Below, in pieces: positions 53,216 through 64,000 of a stretch of DNA of 64,000 nucleotides. The notes below the pieces were generated by a model, which saw only the letters and a program-made list of their open reading frames with translations, had not been told where the DNA came from and made no database searches. This DNA is from Bactericera cockerelli (taxonomy: Eukaryota; Arthropoda; Insecta; Hemiptera; Triozidae), in assembly GCA_024516035.1 (NCBI GenBank), contig CM044956.1, forward strand, positions 23,298,395 through 23,362,394, in the 5' to 3' direction. Made by a program: the position numbers and the translations under genes. Each line of letters starts with the position of its first letter. Position 1 is the first letter of the stretch.

Positions 53216-54175
53216 AATACATAAAAATAAGTTGGAAAATATACATCTCTATATATAAAACTAAAATCTGTGCGTGTCTGACTGGCTGACTATGTCCTCT
53301 TAGGGGTTGTCTGTTTACAATACCACAGACCAAACGGTAACAGATGTTGGAATTTTCATGAGAATTGACCAAGCCCCCCCTAAACAACCGTCAAACTACC
53401 TAGAAAATTATTAAAATTAAAATATCAATTACTATTTTCAAGTAGAACACCAGCCACGGGAAAAAACCTTAACGACGACAAAGTGCCGGGTTTTAGCCAG
53501 TGTACTTTAAAGTTTACTTACTTGAAAATCTTCTTCAGCCTGTTAATTTTTTACAACATTTTATTTTGTTCTGAACAAGAACACCTAGGTTGAAAGGCTA
53601 CTGCTTACTATTAATCCGCACGCTCAGTTTTCGTGCAAGGTATTATTCATATCTAATTTGAGTTGTGAGCTTACTAAGCTAATTACATGAGCGAGTATTT
53701 TATTAAAGACAAACTAATCTTGTAACCTCCAGTCCGCTAATGTTCTCACACCCACACAGGATCACAACTATAAAGTCCTCAGGAACCTCTAGTGTATAAT
53801 CATCTACTATTTCATGATGTTTACATTAGCTTGCAATCTTTGTGTATTTACATAGTTATCTCTGTTCTTTGTGGTAATATATTTGCACCAAGTGCTTGGT
53901 TCTTGCATATTTACAAAGGCGTTTCTTGGCTACTCCATGGGCTACCGTGGGATGCGGGATCACGGGTGTCATGGTCGCCCGAGCAGGGTCTAAGTACTAC
54001 AATGTATCTTACTCCTCTCGGAAGTCCTTGAGTAGATTATAACAGTAGGCCTGAAACTCTTATTGAACAACCGAGATTGTCTCTGACCATGTTTCTATGG
54101 AACTGACAGTTTCATCCCCAATTCCTCTCCGCATGTAAACTCGTGTCTGTCCCACAACATCCACGAGTTGCTATG
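53216..54175. other. No supported gene
   Basis: AT-rich to about 53900. Then a slightly GC-richer stretch (53900-54175) that is the left flank of the next element. Confidence 0.3.
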
Positions 54176-54181
54176 CTCTTG

Positions 54182-55870
54182 GGCCATTCCGCGAGAAAGC
54201 GGACATGACATGCCAAAAAAAAACTTTAGAACTATTAATAAGTACATATTTCACTGAAAAGTGCATATTCTCAATTTTTCAGAACTATTTTCATTTTTGT
54301 TGTAGGATTTGTATTTTCGATTTTATGATGTGTTTTCTGTGATGAACAAACTTGTTCCTGCATTAACATGTTTATTGCAAGTTTTCAGTGATATTATTCT
54401 AGCATTATACCAGTATTTGAAAAGCAACTGATAGTTTCCATTGAAAGAGACTTCAGTTCTTGGGCGAATTCCATAAGTTTAACTTCGCAAATCGTAAAGT
54501 AAGTGTACTTTTGACTCCTTTGAAAATAAATACCGTGTGTAACGTGGGTTACCAATATTTTATTGTTTTTTAATTTAAAATCGTCTACAAATTTTTAGTT
54601 TTAATATAAAATATGTGGGGAAAATGTCCTGAGGTTTGGGAGTTTAGAAAACAAATTATTTTTAATTTAAAAAAAAATGTATCCTCTTTTTTTGGGATTC
54701 GAAAGTGATGTAACGTGGGTGACCATTAGTATAGGAAATTATTGCTCTTGTTTTTTGTTGTTTAACTGACCTAAACTAATTTCTGATACTACAGATATGT
54801 TTTACATAGTCTTTATTTGTTTATTTTAATAACAGATTACTTTCAAATTTTGTGTATTTTAAAAATAAAATGATTTTGTGGAAGGTCACTTGTGGTAACT
54901 TCAGCCAATTTATTAAAAGATAAAACCTATTATGAATTATATTTTTGTCAGGATTTTTAGATAAATACATTTGTCTTCTGAAAAATTAATAATTATAAAT
55001 AAATTGTGCAAATTATGATGAAATTTCGATAGTTTCAGTATGTAGCGTGGGTGACCGGTATAATATGAGATCTTGTTTCATACCTTGTGTATATCTCATG
55101 CAAGTTTACATTGATAGGATGGGTTTATTTAATACCTACTTTGCGATTATCGAAATCGAATGTTTTATAAGTTCTCTTATAAGATAAACGTGGATGAGAA
55201 ATGATTCAGGCTTAGTTAATGACAAAAACGTTGGGGAAAGAAAATTATTTTTATTGTTTTAATCTAAAAACAGGCGATAATTTTAGTTTATATCCATGTA
55301 TCTAGCTTTGTCCTCCTCATAATAAAAAATGCCCCAAATTGAATTTAAATAATAAAAACAAGGTTATTTTTTCCTTTCATATGTTAAGTAAAAGCTTAAC
55401 TATCACATTATATCAAGGAAAAAGACATAAGTCAATCAGCAGGGCTGGGAAGAGGAGTAATAGATGGAGGGACAAATTGTAACGTGGGTGACCGAGAAGG
55501 GTCCAGAAAATTATGAATTTTATGTTTACTAGAACATTTAGAAAAACAAACACTGGTTTGTAGTGTTGACAAGAATATTTATAATCAGGTCATGCCACTC
55601 TCGGGAATGTAGCATGCTTTAATGAGGAGGGATTTAAGGTAATCCAACCATGCAATTTTGACATGTCTCGTTTGAAGTAACGTGGGTTACCAATGTTTTT
55701 GCCTCATTACAGACTTGCTGGTTGAAATAATTGGAAACTTGAAACATTTTTGGAATCTCTATGCCAAAATCCTCTGAATGACATAAAAATATAGTCCAAT
55801 TTTATTTTAATAAAGCCAGAATTGTTGTGTAAAGGCGTCAACCTGTAACGTGGGTGACCGCGGAATGGCC
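54182..55870. mobile_element. Unclassified 1689-bp element, 6-bp target duplication, internal motif array
   Basis: CTCTTG is found at 54176-54181 and 55871-55876. The termini are GGCCATTCCGCG and CGCGGAATGGCC, a perfect 12-bp inverted repeat. Six copies of TAACGTGGGTGACC or one-base variants lie at 54540, 54711, 55043, 55480, 55678 and 55846, all in the same orientation; the last abuts the right terminus. No transposase-like frame was found. Function of the array is unknown; transposase binding is a guess. Confidence 0.85.
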
Positions 55871-55876
55871 CTCTTG

Positions 55877-56215
55877 ATGATATTCCAGCACAACTGGCAA
55901 ACCAGGCAATAGAACCTAAAACCGTGACTATAGTAGTTGAAAGCGAGGCGACCATTAAACCGAAGGCTAAGATCTCAAGTGGTGTTTTATTATTCTCATT
56001 ATTATAAACCTTAAGACAATAAGCCTCAATAGGTAGTGCTTTTAATTTTCCATTGCTTCCATAAGACGTCTCATTAAAATGTTCATTTATTTTGTGAAAA
56101 CTAAGTTTTCAAAATCATATTCTAATTGTTGTGACATGAAAACAGCTCATGCATAATTATGCTTCATAATATACTTATCATTATATGATAGGTAGTAATG
56201 AGTACATTACTTTAC
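55877..56215. other. Right flank, no supported gene
   Basis: Plus-frame codons stay open for about 40 residues across the repaired insertion site, but an in-frame stop lies just to the left. See rejected items. Confidence 0.3.
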
Positions 56216-56217
56216 GT

Positions 56218-56490
56218 CAGCCTCCGTGGCATGATGATTGTGTCTATTGCCCGTTGTCCAGAGATCCTGAGTTCGATTCCCGGTCGGAGCAGACTTTTCA
56301 CACAGAAAATTCTGTTCCCCCGAACACGTGAGGGTGGCATTTACATCAGCCCTACCCAGGCTGGGTGAGGTTAATATGGGTTGCTGGCACGATTCCTAGC
56401 GAATGGAGGGTATAACCCCCGTAATAATTAGGACATTGAATCAAATAGAATCGTTGGCGTTTGGAAGGACATCCAGCCGTAAAAATCACG
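56218..56490 (+). mobile_element. tRNA-headed core-domain SINE
   Basis: CAGCCTCCGTGGCATGATGA, B box GAGTTCGATTCCCGG, ACAGAAAATTCTGTTCCCCC, the core CCAGGCTGGGTGAGGTTAAT, GCGAATGGAGGGTATAACCC, and GGACATCCAGCCGTAAAAAT at the end. Confidence 0.8.
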
Positions 56491-56517
56491 CACTTTCAAT
56501 CAGCAGCAAAAATTTTT

Positions 56518-57030
56518 ATACAGGGTGGTTCATAAGTGAAATAATATTACCTACTTGATTTCTTTTTAAACAGAGTTTTTTTTTAATTTTTATTACTGAT
56601 TCATAATCCTCGCCTAATTTTACAAATTTTTTGTTAGTCATATCGAGAAACAAAACTAAAGTGTTGTACAGGGTGAGACATAATTTTTTTGCAACACCCT
56701 GTATATGGACAGTCAAAGAGACGTAAAATTAAATAGAAAGACTAAATATGCAAGAGAAACTTTGATTTTTAATTAAATTAAAAAGTTCTGGTGTTTTAAC
56801 TAATATTGTCGCATGGACCACCCTGTAGATATTCTCTTAAACTATCATGTGGGTACTCGAAGTTGTATAAAATTCAACGAAGACTTAGAATTGTGGGGAA
56901 AAAACAAGTAAAAAAAACAAACTTTGAAGGCATTTTCAATTTGATGGTGTCCACACTGAATGATCTTAAAACTTGAAATAAAAAGTAAGTAGGTGTAGAC
57001 ACAAAATTGAAAAGTTTCCTGAATATCTAT
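56518..57030. mobile_element. MITE cluster related to 14570-15235
   Basis: TACAGGGTGGTTCATAAG at 56520, an internal TACAGGGTGAG...CACCCTGTATA pair (about 56667-56704), and GTCGCATGGACCACCCTGTA near 56808. The last, with GTGTCCACACTGAATGATCT after it, is the inverse of 14640-14810. Confidence 0.6.
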
Positions 57031-57885
57031 GTTATTCAATGCTGAGAATTATTATTGTTGACGTTAATTTTCATCCATAATAAAATCTTTTGGCTATATT
57101 TTCTTTCTCTCTCTCTCTCTCTCTCTTTCTTTCTCGCAATTTTTCTAGATAAAGGACGCAGAGTATAAGAATTTCTGAAAAACCCTAGAAATAATTTTAT
57201 GTAAAATTTCATTTCTCTCTCGATGTTCTCATTCTTTTTTCACTTTCTCCCTTGTATTATTTGTGGTCTCTCACTTTTTCCTTCCATTCTATTTTCTCTG
57301 TAAAGCACTGAAACAGAAAGTATCTTTCGTATCAAAAGAACCAACTTCATTTAGAGTTTTAAAGAAATTTTCAGTACGTACATTTTTTATAGAAAAAAGG
57401 AGGAAACATGACAACTTGAGATCAAACAAAAGAACTTGCAGATTCTCCTTGAAATGTGTCTTAACAACGAAGTTTTCTACCATATATTTTGATTCAAGGA
57501 CTTTTTCGCAATAGAGTAACTATCGTACCAGAATTTTAAGAATAGAAGAAGGTTTTCTAAAGATTTAAACAGAAAGTAGGTACGCAAAAGAAATCTTGAA
57601 AATATCTGAATGGAATGAAAAGTACTGAAAAAAAAAAGATGAAAAGCACGGTAGAAGAAATTTTCAAGTAGGAAAAGACGAAAGAAATAGGATGATAATA
57701 AGGAACAAGGAACAAGGGAAAATAATCGTGTATTATTCAGATCTATGGGAAGAAAGTCCTTGAAAAAGGAAAGTTAGGAAAGCGGCAAAGTTTCGTACTG
57801 AATTCCTGAAGATACCTGCCAACTAAGAAATGAAACAACAGAATAAATAGGAGCAGTCAGCTGTAGTTAGGTATATTTGTGTTAA
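57031..57885. other. No gene seen; (CT)n near 57105-57135
   Basis: Overlapping frames on both strands at 57263-57514 have no motif. Confidence 0.3.
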
Positions 57886-57892
57886 TCACGAT

Positions 57893-58008
57893 GTGATGTG
57901 TCAATTAGTCAAACTAGCTTCAGTAACTTTTGCTGAACTTGGGACACCGACCTCCGGTTACGAGTCTGTCGCATTGATCTTATCGATCCAGCTACAGAGG
58001 TGGGTCAC
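57893..58008 (-). mobile_element. tRNA-Thr-like SINE, diverged
   Basis: Minus strand: ACCTCTGTAGCTGGATCGAT, GTCGGTGTCCCAAGTTCAGC, and the GTGATTAACAC tail. Confidence 0.55.
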
Positions 58009-58009
58009 A

Positions 58010-58594
58010 TACAATCAGGTACATGCTTACTATAGGTACCAAGGTACCATACCAGAGGTTTAAGTAGGAAATTTAGGTCCAATTGAGATTCTTAGCCTGC
58101 ACTACCTGCGGTATAATTTGGTAAAGGTATCCGGTGTTCTTGTACCCAAAGAGTTAGCTATAGGCTTTGTGAAAGATTCATAGAAGAGAATCAAAGAAGA
58201 TAAGAAATAGAATAGAAGAAAATATAACAATGCATACATAACTAAAGGTCAAGTCGAGTTTTCTCGTAGAAAAAAAACCCGTTCCTTTATTACTTTTCTA
58301 GACTTAAAATGTAATCACAGTAAAAGCTTTTAAAATGTCCTGAGGTACAAGAAAATAAAAGAACTATTTATGTTGTACATACCTAACTACCTATAGGTAG
58401 TTGGCATGAATAAAAAAAAAGAAACAGTAAAAACGAAAAGAACAAGACATAAAATGACGCACTGGGAGGAAGACAAAACAACTTTTATGATCCACTTACA
58501 AGTTCAAACGTACATAAAATATCCAAATATATCTGGAAAGCCTTCCCAACCAGAGACTCTTTAGGCTCAATCGGAGGTGGTTTAAGACAGGGCC
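58010..58594. other. No supported feature
   Basis: A GGGLRQG-like reading near 58570 hints at RT motif B but has no company. Confidence 0.25.
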
Positions 58595-58775
58595 TTTACC
58601 TGGAAACACACAATCCAAATCACAGCAATCAGCATGAAGTGTGCCGGGAATGCAAGATGGTTCGAATTTGAATGGTCACACACCAAGTCCTGACATTGCC
58701 GGGCTTTACTTAACTTCAGCGATCTTTCAAGAACTGGTGTATTCAACAAGCGATAGACACTGCCTCTGCCTACTT
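58595..58775 (-). mobile_element. 5S rRNA-headed SINE, diverged
   Basis: Minus strand: ACACCAGTTCTTGAAAGATC, GCTGAAGTTAAGTAAAGCCC, then GGTTCGAATTTGAA-like internal sequence. It shares that internal block with the copies at 2017 and 9357. Confidence 0.6.
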
Positions 58776-59220
58776 TTGTAAAGTGTCCAAGGAACTACGG
58801 TGGAAATTTGAAATGAGCATTTTTGAGACGAAAAAAAGAAATAATAAAAATATATTTCCCTTATACTTATGCAGTAAGAAGTTACTCCATGATTTAGTAT
58901 AGGAGAAAGACAGGATGAGAAAACTGATAACCTGGGATGGGAACGAATCTAATTACCTATGTTTTGTCAGATATATAATATTGTTAAAGGTGATGGTAAT
59001 TTGTGAAACTGCATTATAATAAAGCCATCAAATAAATATTATAATTAATCAATTAAGAATAAAACAAACAAAAAACTAAATCTTCAGATTTCTAGTAATG
59101 ATGGCCACGGGGTTGAAAATTCTAGGAATACAAAATGCAACAACACTGATAATTGTCTTGAGAAATAATCACGCCTCGTTGCAATTTTGTTCAATCAAAA
59201 TTCTAATAAAGAGTTCAATA
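58776..59220. other. No supported feature
   Basis: Nothing recognised before the possible exon that follows. Confidence 0.25.
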
Positions 59221-59268
59221 TTATTATTATTACAATTCCAAATTGAACGGTCAAACGCAAATCCAAAG

Positions 59269-60644
59269 TCAGCATCATCTTCTATTCCCTCATCCAAAGT
59301 CGGGAACATCTCTTCACTCAATTCCCTGATTGCTGGAGGTAGGTACTTTAGTTTATACTTTCGTGAATGTCTCAAATTATTATACTCGTACATTACCTAC
59401 TGTTATTAATTTCTATGACCTTATTTCTACTTGTACCCTATTCTTTTCTTCACTCGTGTAAATATGAGCATTAAAGCTTGAAAAATGTGACCGATAGGAA
59501 AATACCGATAGCTCAGTCCACTTGGGTTCATCGTCCAATGAAACTCAAAAATCTAAGAATTCCTAGTTTTAGTTCCAAAGTTCAATCTGATCATTGAACA
59601 TCTCCTTGTACTATCGACTTGTTTCTGGGAGTTTTGATATCATTTGTTTGTTGTTATTTATTTTATTATTCAAGGAAACGGTTCTGTTTCCAGAAAGACG
59701 GAAATAGCGTGCATGAGAGAGAGAGAGAAAAGAGAGAGAGAGACGTGACCATATCACTGATAGGTATCAGTTGAAGGGAGGCGGCTTGACAAAATTTATG
59801 GCTATTAGGATTTATACGGTTTGGTACTGGACAAATTGGTTTATTTTATTATTATTTTTTTTAAAAAAAAAGGGTCCCAAGTTCAACTTACTGCAAAATC
59901 AATTAAATTTTAAGTAAATATCTCAAATTCATGAGGATGGGGATTTCAATGGTTCTCTTCGGTTTAAAATTCACACCTCCTTGAAAATTATGGATTACAC
60001 TCAAGTAGTTACACACCACTGCACCACCGATACAGGTGAGGAATATTTTTAGCACCCGCAACTTACAAAGCTTACCATGGTGTTTTCTTCTGTTGTATCC
60101 CATTAGGGTGAGTTTTCTTCCTTTATCTCTAGGGATTCCTGTTAGTCTTGCAGGGTAGTGTTGTGAACACACCTGTGCGTATGTAGGAGCTGTGATATTT
60201 CAATTATGTACAGTAGTCCTCATGATGGTTGATCGCACATAGAAATATGTGGTTCAGGACGAGCCTTTAAAATAAAGTTGGCTGGAGACCATCACTCACC
60301 TCTCCAGCTGTAGCCAAGCTGGCTACAACAACAACAACAATAAAATTATGTACAGTTGTACTGTATTGTGATCTTGTTATATATGAGGTTCTTGTCATGT
60401 GAGAAATATTTATGATATCTAATATTAGAATATTTACCATTGGAATCAATTTAATTGCTCAATACTCTATTTATCCTTATCTCCTTTCATTCTCTACTCT
60501 AAATCTATCTCTCTCTCTCTCTCTCTCTCTGGTATAGAAGCCCAGATCCAATCTCCAGGCCAGAGTAGTCATGAGCCTCGGAAACCAGAAGATCCTCTGC
60601 TGCTACGTGACCAACTCACAAATATCCTGCTGTCACCCTACTGA
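59269..60644 (+). CDS. Possible last two exons of an unrecognised gene
   Basis: The first segment (start uncertain; the frame is open from 59098, and AG acceptors sit at 59267 and 59271) ends at 59338 before GTAGGT, leaving one base. The second, 60538-60644, follows a long (CT)n pyrimidine tract and TATAG, and takes that one base in frame. It encodes 35 further residues (PGQSSHEPRKPEDPLLL, then RDQLTNILLSPY) and a TGA. The first part is Ser-rich (SASSSIPSSKVGNISSLNSL). The low-complexity acidic and basic mix looks like the C-terminus of a regulatory protein, family unknown. Against it: the minus strand of the first segment is also open and protein-like (acidic, LSEEMFPTLDEG). Confidence 0.38.
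59345..60210. other. Intronic or intergenic; (GA)n near 59717-59750
   Basis: No motif in the small frames. Confidence 0.3.
60217..60342 (+). mobile_element. SINE-like repeat with (AAC)n tail, second copy
   Basis: Partner of 1046-1170, ending GGCTACAACAACAACAACAA. It lies inside the intron of the possible gene ending at 60644. Confidence 0.6.
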
Positions 60645-61837
60645 ACATTGTACAAGGTAGGTAAGGTTGTATTATATGTACCTACTGTTGTTGTTGTATG
60701 GGTGCACGATGAGGTGACGGCCTCTCGTCCGATTAAAGCGAATCCCAGCTGACCTTGTCGAACTTCGTCAAAAGAACTAACCGTTCATTCTACGCACGGA
60801 CTGAACCATCATCCAGACTTGAGGATTTAATTTTGAAAATGTCAACCTCTTTTAAGCGACAACCGTCAAGCCAGCCATCTAGGCCGATGAGGGTTTGAAT
60901 AGCAAGAGAACTCTAATTCCTTGAAAGAGTTGGAAAAAATCTGAGAATAGTGAGTATTGCGTTGGATCAGGTATGGAACACATTGCTCATCAAAACTGAG
61001 AGAAACAAACGTAATAAAACTAACGACGAAGGAAGAAAAGTATATGCAATCAATGACAATTGCGAGACTAATGAAATAAAGAAATGAGAAGTGAAATACA
61101 AATAACAATTTAAGTAAGGAAATGATTGAAAATATTATTCAAAGAACATAAAATACATAAGAAGAAAAAAAAATCGTAAAAATCTTCTCAATTGGTAATT
61201 TTTAATATAAATAAAAAAATATTAACAGAGGGAAGTTGGAACCCGACTGTTTCTTATTATTTCTTCGGTGTTTTTTGTAACACAAAGACTTTTTATGACA
61301 CGAGAAATCTAGGTCTATCATATTCTTATGGAAGCGAGGAGAAAGGAAATGATGTAATATGAAAACACTGGTGTTGCTTCCGGGGTTTCTAATGGATGGA
61401 AACTTATTCAATCTATCTATATCTATAAAAACAAGTCTGTATGTATGTTCTTTATTCAAATCCACACCGTTTGATCGAGGAAATTTTACACATAGGTCCG
61501 TTTGGGTCAGGGAATTCTTGTAGGTCCTCGGAAGTAATAATGATATGTATAAAATTTAGCAAAACATAAAATGAAAATAATGATAAATCATCCCTCTTCT
61601 TTTTCCATCTGTACATCTCTCTCTTCTCCACTCCTAATTGGAGTAGCCAAGGATATTTTAATAATAGATATTGATGGAGGAAGAGGAGAAGAAGATAAAG
61701 AGAGGAAATGGTGTGGGAAAAAGGAAAAAATGAGCATCTTGAAAAATTGCTGGACAACAATTTATTATTTTTCTTGTTCTTTATTTACGAAGGAGAAAAA
61801 TAAAGTCTCATGATAAATTTATTATAAAAGAAATATA
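60645..61837. other. No supported gene
   Basis: Several short minus frames without motifs. TGTTGTTGTTGTATGGGTGC near 60690 may be the tail end of another (AAC)-type SINE on the minus strand. Confidence 0.3.
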
Positions 61838-62590
61838 TAAAGGGATTCCATAAAGTCTCACCCAGGCCTGGATTTCTCGTGAACGACTCACAATATCAAA
61901 AAATTAAAAAACCAGTCAGTACTCCCTTATTTTTTGGGGGATTGAGTTTTAGCAACTAAAAAATGGACCTACTTTAAAATCTTAAATATAATTTATTTTT
62001 TTAAATGCCTCATTGAGAGAAGTTCATTGCAACAAATTTCAGTGGTCTCCAACATATGGTTCTCGAGATACAGGATCGGCCGTCCTGGCTAATATCCATA
62101 TGATTTGCTCCTTAACCGTAAGTTCCAGGAAGATGAAATTGATTGATATAAGCTCTTTTAGTCAGACCTTTCGAACAAGTTATAACTCGACCTATTATTG
62201 ATGTTAGTTTCTGGCCGGTTTCGTCAGCCAGCCGGACGAACAACCGAAAAAGTTATATCGAAAAAACCAATCGAGCTATATCTTGTTCGAAAGGTCTCGC
62301 AATAAGGAGCTTACGGTTAACGATTTATTGGTCAAATCATATGAATATTAGCCAGGACGGCCACACATTTCTCTCGAGAACGGTATGTCCTTACTGAAAT
62401 TTATTGCAATGAACTTCTCTCCATGAGTCCTTTAAAACAATATGCGACAAGACATATCGTTCGATTTAAGATTTTAAAGTTGGTCCATGCCCAGCCTGAC
62501 TAGGACCGTATAGACAATTTTTTTCCGCTAAAACTTAATCACCCAAAAATAAAGGAATATGAGAAACCCAGGCCTGAGCGAGACTTGAGG
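61838..62590. mobile_element. Palindromic foldback element, family 1, diverged copy
   Basis: Inverted arms meet near 62220. AAGTCTCACCCAGGCCTGGA on the left is answered by CCCAGGCCTGAGCGAGACTT on the right. Inner blocks (ACTTTAAAATCTTAAAT, CGAGATACAGGATCG, CTAATATCCATATGATTTG) match 6065-6937. The ends are worn. Confidence 0.8.
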
Positions 62591-63135
62591 AAGCTCTGAA
62601 TATCATATCTTGGGACAAAAAACGGCAGATGAAATGTTTCTTTTCTCATACCTCCTACGAAATAGCCTGGTGATATATTGGATATGATGGATCATGCAGC
62701 AGTGTCGCTCACAATCCATGAACATCGTTAGCAATATAAGCACCGTTATATTTTACTTTTTTATTAATTCCAAATAGCTTTTTACAAATAACATTTTACT
62801 ATCTATCGTTGCAAGCGCCTCGAAAAGGTTATAACTATTTGGATGGAGATAATTATAAATATTAGTTTTAGATTATACTTAGCAAGAGGGACCGGACTAG
62901 GGTCAGAACAAGAATAGTGAGCGTATCCGGAGTTCATCAGTTGGGCCAAAATGTCATTAAAAAGGGTTCTTTTTAATAAAGGGATCAAAAAAATCCGTCA
63001 CTTGGGCAATTTGAAAAATATGACACTGGTATTTTTTTATTCAGTGTGAATCAGAAGTTAGTACCTCATTTAAACTTGTATTTTTTTAGATTTGGTTTTT
63101 AGTTTTAGATCAATTGAAGTGGAGTTTGAAAAATA
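62591..63135. other. No supported feature
   Basis: Nothing recognised. Confidence 0.3.
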
Positions 63136-63149
63136 CATTTAAAGCAATG

Positions 63150-63435
63150 GTCGTGTTTGAGTAGGGTTAGGAAAATATAATTAAGGCCATGCCTCTCCCT
63201 TGAGTAGGGTTAGAGAAATACATTTATGGCCATGCCTGGGGTGTAAAGTAGGGTTAGGAAAATTAATTTATGGCCATACCTCTGCCTTGAGTAGGGTTAG
63301 GAAAATACATTTACGGGCATGCCTGGGGTGTAGAGTAGGGTTAGAAAAAATATTTATGGCCATGCCTGGTGTTCAGGGCGGGGTTAGAAAAATACATAAT
63401 TATATGACCATGTTTCGGGTGTAGAGTAGTTTTAA
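63150..63435 (+). repeat. Minisatellite, about 45-bp unit, six copies
   Basis: The unit contains ATGGCCATGCCTGGGGTGTA and GAGTAGGGTTAGGAAAATAC. Two sub-types (CTGGGGTGTA against CTCTGCCTTG) alternate at first. The 74-codon frame through it is a by-product. A single related unit sits at 8747-8780 and again in the second tandem unit. Confidence 0.88.
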
Positions 63436-63850
63436 ACCAAATACATGTATAAGCAAGTTCAATCCACGGGTGTGATCTATTTTTTCTGGCCTGGTAGAAA
63501 AATAATCTTATTGGTATTAGCTAGCATATAATATGCTAAAACAATAGCGGGTCGGTAGGTAACGTACTTAAATGGTACCTCTATAATTACCGAAGTCTTG
63601 GTCTACCGCATTACAGGTATGAAGAAGAAGAATATATTCGAATTGGTTCACTCAGTATTTTATCGAAAATCAATGGAAAAACAAAGGATAACCTTTTTTC
63701 ATTGTTGGCCCAAGTGAGGGATCTTTCATTGGCCCAAGTCATGATTTTTTCTGAGGTGTTGGGTCTATTGTTAGCCCATCTGATATGCAGCCAGGGGATG
63801 AAGGGGGTGGGGGGGGAGAGGGAGAGGGAGAGAGATAATGTATAATATAT
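63436..63850. other. No gene seen; (GA)n near 63805-63835
   Basis: The minus-strand frame 63611-63865 is partly a product of the GA tract. Confidence 0.3.
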
Positions 63851-63852
63851 AC

Positions 63853-63995
63853 ACAGGGTCCCCAAAAAAAAGAAGTCTCTCGAAATATATAGAGAACGGA
63901 TTAAAATTATATAATTATTTTGGCATTTTTCAAAAAATTTAATCCGTTCTTTATAGATATTTCGAGTGGCTCCTTTTTTTTGGCGAACCCTGTAT
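63853..63995. mobile_element. Hairpin MITE, 143 bp
   Basis: CAGGGTCCCCAAAAAAAAG opens and CTTTTTTTTGGCGAACCCTG closes. Inner arms CGAAATATATAGAGAACGGA and TCCGTTCTTTATAGATATTT pair. TATA-like flanks lie on both sides. Confidence 0.82.
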
Positions 63996-64000
63996 ATAGT

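Noticed and set aside
54060..56010. A reading frame that appears to continue across the 54182-55870 insertion when the element is removed
   Set aside because: An in-frame TAA lies on the left side and only about 40 codons are open on the right, too little to claim a disrupted gene.
63200..63424. Repetitive 74-codon ORF
   Set aside because: Product of the 45-bp minisatellite, whose unit length is divisible by three.

Overview
The window looks like a repeat-rich insect nuclear contig. The signs are AT-rich sequence, many (CT)n/(GA)n microsatellites, SINEs with tRNA- and 5S-rRNA-like heads, mariner, CR1/Jockey- and RTE-type retroelements, and GT-AG spliced genes with phase-consistent exons. I think a hemipteran is most likely from the general repeat style, but that is a weak guess. 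No bacterial operon, CRISPR array or genuine tRNA/rRNA gene was seen.

Layout. At 1-8.2 kb there are dispersed repeats, an intact 1021-codon non-LTR retrotransposon ORF (2789-5854) with a TTA-repeat tail, and a palindromic element (6065-6937) directly behind it. At 8.24-12.91 kb a 2334-bp unit is duplicated in tandem almost without change; each copy carries a 76-codon ORF that may encode a small secreted cationic peptide. At 13-22.5 kb there are SINEs, MITEs and retroelement scraps. From 22.5 to 32.2 kb (copy A) and from 39.9 to 47.8 kb (copy B) lies a direct segmental duplication. Each copy carries one three-exon gene for a small secreted ten-cysteine protein (A 26289-31300, B 42454-45134). 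Between and after the copies are a decayed mariner (32279-33581), a possible small secreted four-cysteine peptide (34153-34344, minus strand), minisatellites and more SINEs. At 48.7-51.1 kb is a long-armed foldback element with 8-bp target duplications and a broken transposase-like gene. At 54.18-55.87 kb is an unclassified element with 6-bp target duplications and six copies of a motif near TAACGTGGGTGACC. At 59.2-60.6 kb two phase-compatible open segments suggest the 3' end of an unrecognised gene. The window ends with another palindrome (61.84-62.59 kb), a 45-bp minisatellite and a hairpin MITE.

How it fits together. The best-supported cellular genes are the two cysteine-rich paralogs. Splice sites, phases and all ten cysteines are kept, yet by-eye counting gives about 15 amino-acid-changing against 4 silent substitutions. 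Because the paralogs sit in one duplicated block, each serves as an empty-site control for the other. Several insertions (a SINE, a 2.2-kb TA-flanked palindrome, a 633-bp 3'UTR element, a 629-bp repeat, a SINE inside a palindrome) can therefore be bounded to the base. The window holds about ten palindromic or foldback elements, an unusually high density.
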